A DNA stretch of 64,000 nucleotides from Streptomyces albireticuli (lineage in GTDB: Bacteria; Actinomycetota; Actinomycetes; Streptomycetales; Streptomycetaceae). Shown here piece after piece: positions 40,528 through 50,200 of this stretch (positions are counted from its first letter, which is position 1; every line of letters starts with the position of its first letter). The DNA is taken from the NCBI RefSeq assembly GCF_002192455.1, contig NZ_CP021744.1, positions 1,054,001-1,118,000 on the forward strand, written 5' to 3'. The position numbers were made by a program, and so were the translations under genes. The notes beneath the pieces are model-generated. The model was not told where the DNA came from. It saw only the letters and a program-made list of their open reading frames with translations, and did no database searches.

Positions 40528-42479
40528 CGCCCGGCCGGGGGCTGGTCCCTCGCGCCGGGTGCTGGTTCACCGTCCTTCCCGACGGCCCGCACGCGTCGAC
40601 GGCCGTGCGCAGGCTGCGCGGCCGCGGCTGCCGGACCGTGGCGCACGCCTCGGGCCGGCCGTGGCTGCTCGGCTGCTGGACGGACGACGAGCTGGTGGTG
40701 GCCCGTCAGGGCGAGGTGCGGCTGGCGGTGGCCGGGCCCTGCTCGCTCGGCGAGGCGGAGCTCACGGGGCGGCTGCGGGGCGTCCGTTCGCCGTCCGACG
40801 TCGAGGACGCCCTGCGCGGCGCCCACGGCGGCTTCCACGCCCTCGCCTCGCTGGGCGGGGAGGTCTACGCCCGGGGCGGTCTGTCCGGGGCCCGGCGGCT
40901 GTACTGGACGTCGGTCGACGGCACGGCGGTGGCCGCGGACCGGGCCCGGACGCTGGCCTGGCTGACGGACGCCGACCCGGACCCCGCCCAGCTCGCCGCG
41001 CGCCTGGCCGGGCCCGGACTGCCGTATCCGCTGGACGGCGGCGCCATGTGGTGCGGGGTGCACACGGTGCCGCCCGGCGACGCGCTGCGGCTGGACCGGG
41101 ACGGCAACGGCGGCGCGGTCCGGCGCTGGTGGCTGCCGCCGCCCGCCGGGCTCTCGGTGGCGGAGGGCGCGCCCGGGCTGCTGGCGGCGCTGCGCGAGGC
41201 GGTGTCCCTCCGGGTGACGCCGGGCCGGGTGCTGGGCGCGGACCTGTCGGGCGGCCCCGCCGCCACGGCGCTGTGCCTGCTGGCGGCGGAGGCGGGGGCC
41301 CGGCTGGTGACGTCGGGGGCGCCGGGCCCGGGCGAAGGCCACGGCGGGGGCGTACCGGACGCCGGGGGTACGGGGTGCGGTCTGCCGGGGGCCGGAGCCG
41401 GGCGTCCTGGCCGCCGTCCTGACCCCGGGCGGGACGATCCCTGGCCGACGGGTACCCACGGGCCGGTGTCCCCCGGCCCCGGCCTGCCCGCGTGGGGGCG
41501 GCGCGAGCCGGGTGACGAACCGTCGTCCGGGCTGCGCGAGCGCGCCCGGCAGCGCGGCCCGGCCGGTGTGCTGAGCGCGCAGGGGGCGAGCCGGCTGCTA
41601 CTGGGCCACGGCGGTGACGCGGCGGTGCGGCCGCCCAGCGCTTATGTCCACGCGCTGGTGCGGAACCGGCCCGCGGCGGGGCTGTGGCACACCTTCGGCC
41701 ATCGGGCGCGGCTGGGGTGGCCGCCGGGGGCCACCGCGCGGATGCTGCTCGACCGGGGCTCGTACCGGGACTGGCTGGGCTCGGCGGCCGACGGGCTGGA
41801 CCTGGCGGCGGAGGGGCCGAGGGCGCCGCACCGCTGGGGGGCGGTTCCCTCGCTGCCGCCGTGGGCGAGCGAGGAGTGCGTGGAGCTGGTGCGCGATCTG
41901 CTGCTCGGGGCGGCGGCCGGTGAGGTGGAGCCGCTGGCGGCGGACCGGGGCCGGCACGTGTGGGTCCAGCGGATCCAGCGGGCGGGGCGGGCGGCCGCGT
42001 TCACGGTCCGGGACTCGGCCGCCGTCGGGCTGCCGGCGGACGCGCCGTTCTGCGACGACGGTGTGCTCGACGCCTGCCTGGCGGTGCGGCCGGAGGAGGC
42101 GGGTACCCCCTGGGCGTACCGGCCGCTGCTGATCGAGGCCATGCGGGGCGTGCGCGCGGAGGAGTTCCGGCCGCGGGTCGCGGAGGAGGGAGGGCCGCCC
42201 GTGCCCGGCGCGGGCGCGTGGGAGGAGCGGGGGACGGCGGCGGTGGGCGGGGCGGATCCGGCGGCCTGGGTGGACGAGTCCCTGCTGGTGGCCGCGGGGC
42301 TCGTCGACGAGGAGGCGCTGCGGGAGGCCGTGCTCGGCGGTCCCGGCGGCCCGCCCGGGGGCGGTGCGGGCCGGTGGGAGCGGACGCTGGCGGTGGAGGC
42401 GTGGCTGCGCGAGCTCGCGGATCATCCCGTGCCGTCCGTCGTGGAGCCGTGCGAGCACGACGCCCGGGTGACGCTCTGA
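40524..42479 (+). CDS. Degenerate asparagine-synthase-like protein
   Basis: A 651-residue protein. An N-terminal glutaminase-like fold (residues ~1-190) lacks an N-terminal catalytic Cys. It is followed by a synthetase-like domain whose PP-loop reads ADLSGGPAATAL in place of the usual S-G-G-L/M-D-S. LLLGHGGDAAV corresponds to the GHGGDE region, again without the terminal acid. A Gly/Pro/Arg-rich stretch (about residues 265-345) interrupts the domain. Relatives close lasso peptide rings or amidate substrates. The missing Asp-Ser makes classical adenylation doubtful. GTG start coupled to the 19-residue peptide. No lasso protease or RRE protein is nearby. Confidence 0.7.
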   Translation: MTPGRGLVPRAGCWFTVLPDGPHASTAVRRLRGRGCRTVAHASGRPWLLGCWTDDELVVARQGEVRLAVAGPCSLGEAELTGRLRGVRSPSDVEDALRGAHGGFHALASLGGEVYARGGLSGARRLYWTSVDGTAVAADRARTLAWLTDADPDPAQLAARLAGPGLPYPLDGGAMWCGVHTVPPGDALRLDRDGNGGAVRRWWLPPPAGLSVAEGAPGLLAALREAVSLRVTPGRVLGADLSGGPAATALCLLAAEAGARLVTSGAPGPGEGHGGGVPDAGGTGCGLPGAGAGRPGRRPDPGRDDPWPTGTHGPVSPGPGLPAWGRREPGDEPSSGLRERARQRGPAGVLSAQGASRLLLGHGGDAAVRPPSAYVHALVRNRPAAGLWHTFGHRARLGWPPGATARMLLDRGSYRDWLGSAADGLDLAAEGPRAPHRWGAVPSLPPWASEECVELVRDLLLGAAAGEVEPLAADRGRHVWVQRIQRAGRAAAFTVRDSAAVGLPADAPFCDDGVLDACLAVRPEEAGTPWAYRPLLIEAMRGVRAEEFRPRVAEEGGPPVPGAGAWEERGTAAVGGADPAAWVDESLLVAAGLVDEEALREAVLGGPGGPPGGGAGRWERTLAVEAWLRELADHPVPSVVEPCEHDARVTL

Positions 42480-42659
42480 GCGGGGGCGGTCCCTTCGGTG
42501 GACCGTGCTTTTCCGGCCGTACGCGCGCGTCCCTCGCGGGACAGGCCGCCTTCTTGCGGTGGTTGATCCCGTTCCGTCCGCTCCGAGCGCACCACCCGAG
42601 AGACCCCCTCCCTTGCGGCGGATACGGGGTGGGGGTATACCTGTATCTCGTCGGGAAGC

Positions 42660-42678
42660 GATACCCCCGGGGGGTATC
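42660..42678. promoter_or_regulatory. CsoR-type copper operator
   Basis: GATACCCCCGGGGGGTATC is a near-perfect palindrome around the TACCCC..GGGGTA core recognised by CsoR copper repressors. It lies 29 bp before the copA start. A related GGGGTGGGGGTATAC stretch at about 42626 may be part of the promoter. Confidence 0.8.
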
Positions 42679-42707
42679 GCTCGGAGCAGCGAGAGAAGGA
42701 GCGGACC

Positions 42708-45023
42708 ATGGCCACCGCAGCCCCGCGCACGGCCACCACGACCACGACCGCAGGGGCGGCCGGGGCCGGGGTGGAGCTCACCATCGGCGGGATGACGTGC
42801 GCGTCGTGCGCCGCGCGGATCGAGAAGAAGCTCAACCGCATGGAGGGCGTGGACGCCGTCGTCAACTACGCCACGGAGAAGGCCCGCGTCTCCTACCGCG
42901 GAGATCTGACGGTCGGTGACCTGATCGCGACGGTGGAGGCCACGGGCTACACCGCCGCGCCCGTGAGGCCGGCCGGGCAGTCCGCCGAAGGCGGCGGGGA
43001 GACGACGGACGGCACGGAGGAGACCGGTGAACTCCGCGCGATACGGCAGCGGTTGGTGACCTCAGTGGCGCTGGCCGTGCCCGTCGTCGTCCTGGCGATG
43101 GTGCCGGCCTGGCAGTTCACCTACTGGCAGTGGCTGTCCCTGACGCTGACCGCGCCGGTGGTCACGTACGCGGCCTGGCCCTTCCACCGGGCCGCGTGGA
43201 CGAACGCCCGGCACGGCGCGGCCACCATGGACACGCTGGTCTCGATCGGGACCTCGGCCGCCTTCCTGTGGTCGCTGTGGGCGCTGTTCCTCGGCAGCGC
43301 CGGGATGCCGGGCATGACGCACGGCTTCGAGCCGACCGTCTCGCGGAGCGACGGCGCCGGGAACATCTACCTGGAGGCCGCGGCCGGGGTGACCGCGTTC
43401 ATCCTGGCCGGGCGCTACTTCGAGGCGCGCTCCAAGCGCAAGGCCGGGGCGGCGCTGCGGGCGCTGCTGGAGCTGGGCGCCAAGGAGGTCACCGTGCTGC
43501 GCGGCGGCCGGGAGACCCTGGTCCCCGTCACGGAGCTGATGGCCGGCGACCGCTTCCTCGTCCGGCCCGGCGAGAAGATCGCGACCGACGGCCGGGTCGT
43601 GGAGGGCGGCTCGGCGGTGGACGCCTCCCTGCTGACCGGTGAGTCCGTGCCCGTGGAGGTCGGCGTCGGCGACGCCGTCACCGGTGGCACCCTCAACGCG
43701 GGCGGACGGCTCGTCGTCGAGGCCACCCGCGTCGGCGCGGACACCCAGCTCGCGCGGATGGCGCGGATGGTGGAGGAGGCGCAGCACGGGAAGGCCGCCG
43801 CGCAGCGGCTGGCCGACCGGGTGTCCGCCGTCTTCGTGCCCGTCGTCATCGCCCTGGCCCTCGGCACGCTGGCGTTCTGGCTGGCGAGCGGCGCGGGCGC
43901 GGCCGCCGCGTTCACGGCGGCCGTGGCCGTGCTGATCATCGCCTGCCCGTGCGCCCTGGGCCTCGCCACCCCGACGGCGCTGATGGTCGGCACGGGCCGG
44001 GGCGCGCAGCTCGGCATCCTCATCAAGGGGCCCGAGGTCCTGGAGACGACCCGCGCGGTCGACACCGTCGTCCTGGACAAGACCGGCACCGTCACCACCG
44101 GCCGGATGACGCTGCTGCGGACGCACACCGCCGAGGGTGTCTCCGAGTCCGAGGCCCTGCGGCTGGCGGGTGCGCTGGAGCACGCTTCCGAGCACCCCGT
44201 GGCGCGGGCGGTCGCGGCCGGTGCCACCGCCCTGGTGGGGCGGCTTCCGGTGCCGGAGGGCTTCGTCAACGTCCCCGGGCTCGGGGTGCGCGGGGTCGTG
44301 GAGGGGCACACGGTGCTCGTCGGCCGGGAGGGGCTGCTGAGCGCGGAGGTCCCCGGAGCACCCGGGCGGGCTGTCCCGCTCCCCGCGGAGCTCGCGCGGG
44401 CGCGGTCGGCCGCCGAGGCCGCGGGCCGCACGGCCGTCGTCGTGGCCTGGGACGGCACGGCGCGCGCCGTGCTGGAGGTCGCGGACGCGGTCAAGGACAC
44501 CAGCCCGGAGGCGATCCGGCGGCTGCGCGCGCTCGGTCTCACCCCGATCCTGCTCACCGGTGACAACAAGGCGGTGGCCGAGGCCGTGGCCGCCGAGGTC
44601 GGCATCGAGGAGGTCATCGCCGAGGTCATGCCGCAGGACAAGGTCGACGTGGTCAAGCGGCTCCAGGCCGAGGGCCGTTCGGTGGCGATGGTCGGCGACG
44701 GGGTCAACGACGCGGCAGCGCTGGCCCAGGCCGATCTGGGACTGGCGATGGGCACCGGCACCGACGCGGCCATCGAGGCGGGCGACCTCACGCTCGTCCG
44801 CGGCGACCTGCGCGCGGCGGCCGACGCCATCCGCCTGGCGCGGCGGACGCTGGGCACCATCCGGACGAACCTCTTCTGGGCCTTCGCCTACAACGTGGCG
44901 GCGCTGCCGCTGGCGGCCATGGGACTCCTCGACCCGATGATCGCGGGGGCGGCGATGGCGTTCTCGTCGGTCTTCGTCGTCGGCAACAGCCTGCGCCTGC
45001 GGCGGTTCCGGGCCGGGGTCTGA
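42708..45023 (+). CDS. copA: Copper-exporting P-type ATPase
   Basis: A 771-residue P1B ATPase. One N-terminal heavy-metal domain with GGMTCASC (Cys near residues 28-31), eight membrane helices, ion-site CPC in [12 protein letters not shown] (near 413), phosphorylation site DKTGTVTTG (near 457), HP locus ([11 protein letters not shown]), and hinge [10 protein letters not shown] (near 663). GAAGGAG precedes the ATG. The CsoR-like operator upstream predicts induction by copper. No copZ or csoR gene adjoins it. Confidence 0.95.
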   Translation: MATAAPRTATTTTTAGAAGAGVELTIGGMTCASCAARIEKKLNRMEGVDAVVNYATEKARVSYRGDLTVGDLIATVEATGYTAAPVRPAGQSAEGGGETTDGTEETGELRAIRQRLVTSVALAVPVVVLAMVPAWQFTYWQWLSLTLTAPVVTYAAWPFHRAAWTNARHGAATMDTLVSIGTSAAFLWSLWALFLGSAGMPGMTHGFEPTVSRSDGAGNIYLEAAAGVTAFILAGRYFEARSKRKAGAALRALLELGAKEVTVLRGGRETLVPVTELMAGDRFLVRPGEKIATDGRVVEGGSAVDASLLTGESVPVEVGVGDAVTGGTLNAGGRLVVEATRVGADTQLARMARMVEEAQHGKAAAQRLADRVSAVFVPVVIALALGTLAFWLASGAGAAAAFTAAVAVLIIACPCALGLATPTALMVGTGRGAQLGILIKGPEVLETTRAVDTVVLDKTGTVTTGRMTLLRTHTAEGVSESEALRLAGALEHASEHPVARAVAAGATALVGRLPVPEGFVNVPGLGVRGVVEGHTVLVGREGLLSAEVPGAPGRAVPLPAELARARSAAEAAGRTAVVVAWDGTARAVLEVADAVKDTSPEAIRRLRALGLTPILLTGDNKAVAEAVAAEVGIEEVIAEVMPQDKVDVVKRLQAEGRSVAMVGDGVNDAAALAQADLGLAMGTGTDAAIEAGDLTLVRGDLRAAADAIRLARRTLGTIRTNLFWAFAYNVAALPLAAMGLLDPMIAGAAMAFSSVFVVGNSLRLRRFRAGV

Positions 45024-45044
45024 GCCCGCGGCGGGGGTGGAGCG

Positions 45045-45075
45045 TGCCGGCCGGGCCCGTGGGGTCCGGCCGGCA
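45045..45075. terminator. Bidirectional hairpin terminator
   Basis: A perfect 10-bp stem (45045-45054 with 45066-45075), TGCCGGCCGG and its complement, lies between convergent copA (ends 45023) and the gene ending at 45097. Confidence 0.6.
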
Positions 45076-45096
45076 TCGCGTCGCCGGGCGGCGGCG

Positions 45097-45390
45097 TCAG
45101 CGGATGACGACGTTGTGGGCCGGGCCGACCTCGGGCTGGAGGTCCCCGTACCCGAGGTCGGCGATGATCGGGCCGAGCACCTTGCCGAACGCCTCGAACG
45201 CCTCGATGGACTCCCAGACGTCGGTGACCCGCCAGCCGCCGGCGACCGGCCCCGAGGCGTGCGAGAGGAGGCCGGGGACGGGCAGGTCCGCCACGCTGGT
45301 GAAACCCTGCCCCGCGGTGAGGCGCTCGATGCAGCTGTCGTAGAGCTCCGGCCCCACGCCGGGGACGTGGAAGGTGACGATGACGGCCAT
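45097..45390 (-). CDS. Small dimeric alpha-beta barrel (ABM-like) protein
   Basis: A 97-residue protein with a ferredoxin-like alpha+beta pattern: MAVIVTFHVPGVG, ELYDSCIERL, DVWESIEAFEAFGK, then a C-terminal strand. This resembles the antibiotic-biosynthesis monooxygenase or stress-responsive dimeric barrel families. AGGAG lies 8 nt before the ATG. Function unknown; cofactor-free oxygenases and binding proteins share the fold. Confidence 0.75.
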   Translation of the reverse strand: MAVIVTFHVPGVGPELYDSCIERLTAGQGFTSVADLPVPGLLSHASGPVAGGWRVTDVWESIEAFEAFGKVLGPIIADLGYGDLQPEVGPAHNVVIR

Positions 45391-45717
45391 GGCTGTGCTC
45401 CTGTCGGTGACGGTTCCGCAGGGTCCGGGACGAGCGGTTCGCGCGCACCGGCCCTCGGCGCCCTCTCTGACTCCCCGCCCCGTGGCCAGGGCATCCCCGG
45501 CCGTGACGGCTCGTCGGCGCTTTCGGGGGCGGCCCGTTGGCTCGGGCGCGGGCCACGGCGGGGGCAGGGCACACCACTTGCCGTTCGGTCCCCCGGCCGT
45601 GGCGGGTGTGCCGCGCCGGGGCCCGGGAGAAGGGGCCGCACAACAGGCGGTGGCGGGAAGGCACGGGCACACGAGGAAGGCCCTCCGCAGGAGCTGCGGA
45701 GGGCCTTCCGTCATCGG
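45391..45717. other. Intergenic region between barrel protein and tRNA-Lys
   Basis: No credible gene. It contains the promoter region of the leftward barrel-protein gene and, at its right end, the terminator of tRNA-Lys. The middle is GC-rich and shows no clear repeats or motifs. Confidence 0.5.
45675..45709 (-). terminator. Terminator of tRNA-Lys
   Basis: A perfect 15-bp stem (45675-45689 with 45695-45709) and 5-nt loop lies 9 bp beyond the tRNA 3' end, in the direction of tRNA transcription. Confidence 0.85.
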
Positions 45718-45791
45718 TGCGCCACCAGGGACTCGAACCCCGGACCTGCTGATTAAGAGTCAGCCGCTCTGACCAACTGAGCTAGCGGCGC
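45718..45791 (-). tRNA. tRNA-Lys(CTT)
   Basis: A 74-nt cloverleaf on the minus strand. The acceptor stem GCGCCGC pairs with GTGGCGC (one G-U), and the D-loop (TAGCTCAGTTGGT), anticodon loop with CTT in CTGACTCTTAATCAG and T-arm GGTTCGAGTCC are all present. The discriminator base is A and CCA is not encoded. Confidence 0.95.
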
Positions 45792-46035
45792 GGAAAGAAC
45801 TCTACCTCATCCGATGATCGGATCGCACCGCGGAAGCCGGACGAACCCGGACAGCCGACCGTACAGCGAACGACGAAGGGGTTCGGTTCATCTCAAAAGA
45901 GTGAAACCGCTTGGTAGTTCACTAATAGCGGCAGAGGCGGAAATGTCTCTGATTCATGGAGCACAGTGGCTTTTTCACCGTCACGCACCATGACCCCGTC
46001 GCCATCGCCGTCGCCGGCCGGACGGCGGGTGCCCC

Positions 46036-47160
46036 GTGACCGTCGTCATGACCGGCGCCACCGGGTTCCTCGGCTCCCGGCTGCTGCGCGCCCTGCTGGC
46101 CACGGGGACGGACCGGGTCACGGTGCTCGGCCGGGACGGGCTGCGGCCGCTGGCCGAGCGGGTGGCGGCCGCGCTGCACGGCTGCGGTGCCACCGAGGAC
46201 GAACTCGTGCGCGCCCAAGAGCGGGTGACGGCCGTCCGGGTCGACCTGACCCGGCCCCGGCTGGGCCTCACGCCCGAGGCGCACCGGTGGCTGGGCGAGC
46301 GGGCCGAAGCGATCTGGCACTGCGCCGCGGCGCTGTCGCCGGCCGGCACGGAGGCCGCGCTCACCCCGGTGAACGTCACCGGTACCTGCCGCCTCACGGA
46401 ACTCGCCGACCACGCGCCCGCCGGAGTGCCGTTCCTGCACCTCAGCACCGCCTGCGTGAGCGCCGAACCCGCCCCCGGCTCCCGGGAGCGGCGCTCCTCC
46501 CCGGCCGCGGCCGACGCCTTCACGGGCTACCAGCGCACCGAGCGGCGGGCCGAGGAGGTCGTGCGCGCCTGGTCCGACGGGCGGCGGCCGGCGCTGGTGC
46601 TGCGCCCGAGCGTCCTCGCCACCGACGGCCCGCTCCCCGACACGGCCGCCCAGCAGCCGCTGTCCACCCTCGGTTCCGGGCTGAGCGCCCTGGTCGAACA
46701 GGTTCCGGCGTCGCTGCGCGGCCTCGTGCTCGGCAGACGGGCGGGGCTGCCCCGGCTGCGGGTCCGGATCCTGGGCGACCCCGCGGCCCGGGTGAACATC
46801 GTCCCCGTCGAATACGCCGTCGACGCCATGCTGCGGCTGGCGCGGCTGCCGCATCCGCCGGGGGTGACGACCTATCCCCTGGTCCACCCGGACGAGACCC
46901 CGGCGAGGGCGCTGGTCGCCGCCGTCGCCGAGCTGTTCCCCGGCGTCGAGCTGATCCTCCAGCCCGCCGTCGACCGGCCCAACCTCGTCGAACGGCGGAT
47001 CAACCCGGTCCTCGCCGGACTCCTCCGGCACGACCGGCGGAGCCGGGCGGCCGACCGCGTCCCGCTCGGGCGCGTCCTGCCCGGCCTGCCCTGCCCCGCC
47101 CCCGTCGACGGCGCCTACCTCCGCGCCGCCATGAACGTCCGTCTCCCCGTGCCCCCTTGA
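46036..47160 (+). CDS. SDR-family reductase-like protein lacking the catalytic lysine
   Basis: A 374-residue extended short-chain dehydrogenase/thioester-reductase-like protein. The nucleotide-binding motif GATGFLG (residues ~6-12) is intact, as is HCAAALSP after strand 4. The active-site motif expected as Y-x-x-x-K is YQRTE, with Lys replaced by Glu. The body resembles the male-sterility/thioester-reductase branch (LRPSVLA, VNIVPVEYAVDAML). GTG 46036 is the likely start; ATG 46048 is possible. Without the Lys it may bind NAD(P) but not reduce. It stands alone, convergent with the big ATPase gene. Confidence 0.75.
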   Translation: MTVVMTGATGFLGSRLLRALLATGTDRVTVLGRDGLRPLAERVAAALHGCGATEDELVRAQERVTAVRVDLTRPRLGLTPEAHRWLGERAEAIWHCAAALSPAGTEAALTPVNVTGTCRLTELADHAPAGVPFLHLSTACVSAEPAPGSRERRSSPAAADAFTGYQRTERRAEEVVRAWSDGRRPALVLRPSVLATDGPLPDTAAQQPLSTLGSGLSALVEQVPASLRGLVLGRRAGLPRLRVRILGDPAARVNIVPVEYAVDAMLRLARLPHPPGVTTYPLVHPDETPARALVAAVAELFPGVELILQPAVDRPNLVERRINPVLAGLLRHDRRSRAADRVPLGRVLPGLPCPAPVDGAYLRAAMNVRLPVPP

Positions 47161-47208
47161 GAGGAAGCCCCCTGGTGCACCCGCCCCGGCGGGACGGCCC
47201 GGCCCTCG

Positions 47209-50200
47209 CTACGCCCGCGGCGGCGGCCCTCCGACGGCCCGGCTGATGGCCGCCTCCACGGCGGAGACGCGGTCCGCGAGGAGGCCCAGGGCGGCGACGG
47301 CGCGGGTCAGGGGGTCGGCCTCGGGGCCGCCGAGGGCGTGGACGCGGACGTACGCCGCGTTGATCTCCTGCCGGCGGGCGGCCTGTTCCGGGGTGAGGGT
47401 GCCGCGGAGCTCGGCGAGCTTGAGGAGGTTGGCCTCGGCGTCGGCGGCGAGGGTGCGGGCCTCGCCCGCGTAGTGGTCGTCGACGACGGCCTCCAGTTCG
47501 GCGTCGGTCATCACCGCCGCCACGCGTTCGGTGATCCTGTTCATGTCGCGGTACGAACCCTGGAGCAGGAAGGGCGGCTCGGTGCGGGTGGCGTCGCTCC
47601 GGGCGGCGGAGGCGATGTAGGCGGCGTTGACCGCGAGGACCGTGCGCCGGGCCGCGAGGACGTGGCGCAGTACGGCGAGGACGCGGTCGAGTTCGGCCGG
47701 CGCGTAGGGGTGGGCGAGCTCGCCCGCCCGTACGCCCGTGTCGCCCTCGGCCAGCCGGACCAGCAGGGGCAGGTCGCCGGGCGGGCGGCCGGCCAGCGGG
47801 GCCAGGGCGGGGTGGGAGGTGAGGGCGTTCTCGACGAAGCTGAGGGCGAAGACGTCCTCCTTGCCGGCCAGTACGTCGCCCAGGTTCCGTACGTCGGCGC
47901 GGTTGGCGAGCATGTCGGGGAGGTGGAAGCGCTGCCCGGACCCGGTGTAGGGGTTGCCGGCCATGCTGACGGCGAAGCGCTTGCCCCGCAGGTCGTAGGT
48001 GCGGGGCTCGCCGTCGAGGACGCCGTCGACGCGGCGCTGGGCGTCGCACAGGGAGAGGAACTTCTCCAGGAGTTCGGGCGAGGTGTGCTGGATGTCGTCG
48101 AGGTGGAGGAGGGTGTTGTTGCCCGCCGCCAGCGCGAAGTTGATCTTCTCGACCTCCTGGCGGGCTGCCGCGTCGGGGGCCTCGGCCGGGTCCAGGGAGA
48201 CGGTCCCCCGGCCGAGGGCCGGCCCGTTCACCTTGACGAAGACGAGGCCGAGGCGGTCGGCGACGTACTCCATGAGCGTCGTCTTGCCGTAGCCGGGCGG
48301 TGAGAGGAGCAGCAGCAGGCCGCTCCGGTCGGTGCGCGCGCCCTCCCCCGCGGTGCCCAGCTGTCTGGCGAGGCTGTCGCCGACGAGTGGGAGGTAGACC
48401 TCGTCGACGAGGCGGTTGCGGACGAAGGCGCTCATCACCCTGGGCCGGAAGTCGTCGAGGCGCAGCCGGTCGCGCTCGCGCGCCACGAGCGCGTCGCGCT
48501 GCCGCTGGTAGGCGCGGAAGGCGGGCACGTCGTGCGCGCGGAAGCGGTCCGTGCGGGCGTGGAACTCGTCGAGCCGGAGGGTGAGGCGGCGGTCGGTGAC
48601 GCGGGGGTGGGTGCCCAGCAGGCCGTCGACGGTCGCGGTGAGCGGGGCGTCCGCGGCGCGGCGGGGCAGGAGGGGGCAGACCTCGGCGGCCACGGCCTCG
48701 GCGAGGTCGCCGGGGTCGGTGTCCTCGCCGGAGGCGGCGGCGTACGCGCCGAGCCAGGCCAGGGCGAGCCGGCGGCGGTCCGGGAGGCCGGTCGTGGCGC
48801 GCAGGTCCGCCGCGTAGGAGGTGCCGTCCACGGCCCGGTGGAAGGCGTCGAGGAGGGCGCGGGCCGGCGCGGCGGTGACGAAGCCGTCGGCTCCGGAGGC
48901 CAGGTGCTCCACGAGGTAGGCGGCCGCGGCGGCGGACGGGGCGGTCTCCAGGCCGGATGCCGCCGCGAACCGCTCGATGTCCTCGGCCAGTTCGGTCTTG
49001 AGCGCGTCCACCGCCTCCGGCCGTCCGAAGGCCGCGCGCGCCCGCCCGAGCGACACCGCGCGGCGGGCGGTGTCCTCGCGGGCGTCGGCGTCGGGACCGT
49101 GGGCCCAGTACAGCTGCGCGGTGGCCCGCGCCCCGGCCGGGTGCCACAGCAGCCCGGCCCCGGCGCGCAGCCGCAGCAGGGCGGTGAGGAGGGCGGTCGC
49201 GTCGTGGTCGTGGACGCCGCGCTCGTAGCCCTCGTCGTAGGCGGCCTCGGCGGCCCGCCGTACGAGGGCGGGCAGGTCGGCCTCCCGGAGCGCCGCCGGG
49301 TCCCCGGTCGCGAGGATCTCCGCGGCGAGGTGTTCGGCGCGGTAGACCTCCGGGGACTCGGAGGGCAGCAGCCGGTCCCAGTGGGGGCGGGTGGCGGCGA
49401 AGCCGGGGTCGGTGACAGGGGCGCGGTAGTCGGTGCCGGTGAGGGCGAGGGCGAGGCCGTCCCCGTGGGGTACGAGCGTGAGTTCGGCGGGCCGGGTGGT
49501 GACGGTGAAGCGGTGGCGGCCCAGCCGCACGGTACGGCCGGCCGCACCCGTCCCGCCGCCGTCGGCGAAGAGGTCGGCACGGTCGCGCAGGGCGCGCACG
49601 GCTTCCTGGCGGGTGGCCGCGAGCCGCCCCTCCAGCTCGTCGGCCCGTACCGGGTCGTCGAGTCCGCGCAGCTCGGCGGCGGTGCGCCGGACCTTGGCGA
49701 CCATCGGGTCGGAGGCGAAGTAGGTGTGGACCGCGTCCTGGTCCGCCAGGGCGGCGGCGCGGCGGCCGACCGTCTCCAGGATTCTCGCCGCGGAGCCGGC
49801 GAGGCGTTCGGCCTGCCGGGCGCGGGCGTCCTGGAGGGACTGCCGCCGGGCGGCGAAGGCGTCGTGGACGTCGCCGCGCCGGGTCGCCAGCTCGGCGAGG
49901 AAGTCGTCGTGGCCGGCGAACCGGGCTTCGAGGTCCTCCAGGCGGAGCAGGAGGCGGCCCAGCTGGTCCTCGCACTCCTCGGGGGTGCCGGCGGCGGCGA
50001 GCGCGCCGGTGACGGCCTGGCCGAGCAGGGCGGTCTCGGCGGCGAACGCGGCCCGGCCCTCGTGCTCCTGGAGCGCGCGGCGGCGGGCGGCCAGCGTGGC
50101 GCGGGCGCGGTTGAGGCCGCCGAGCACCTCTCCGACGCGCTCCAGGACGGCGGTGCGGACGGTGGCGTCGCCGATGTCCAGGCCGGTGACGACCTCGGTG

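Noticed and set aside
40468..42479. A lasso peptide cluster (precursor plus cyclase)
   Set aside because: The 19-residue peptide is too short for leader plus core, and no RRE protein, leader protease or transporter gene is adjacent; the cyclase-like protein lacks the PP-loop acid.
45718..45791. tRNA-Lys as an integration site for a mobile element
   Set aside because: No integrase, excisionase or repeated tRNA 3' end was found in the window.
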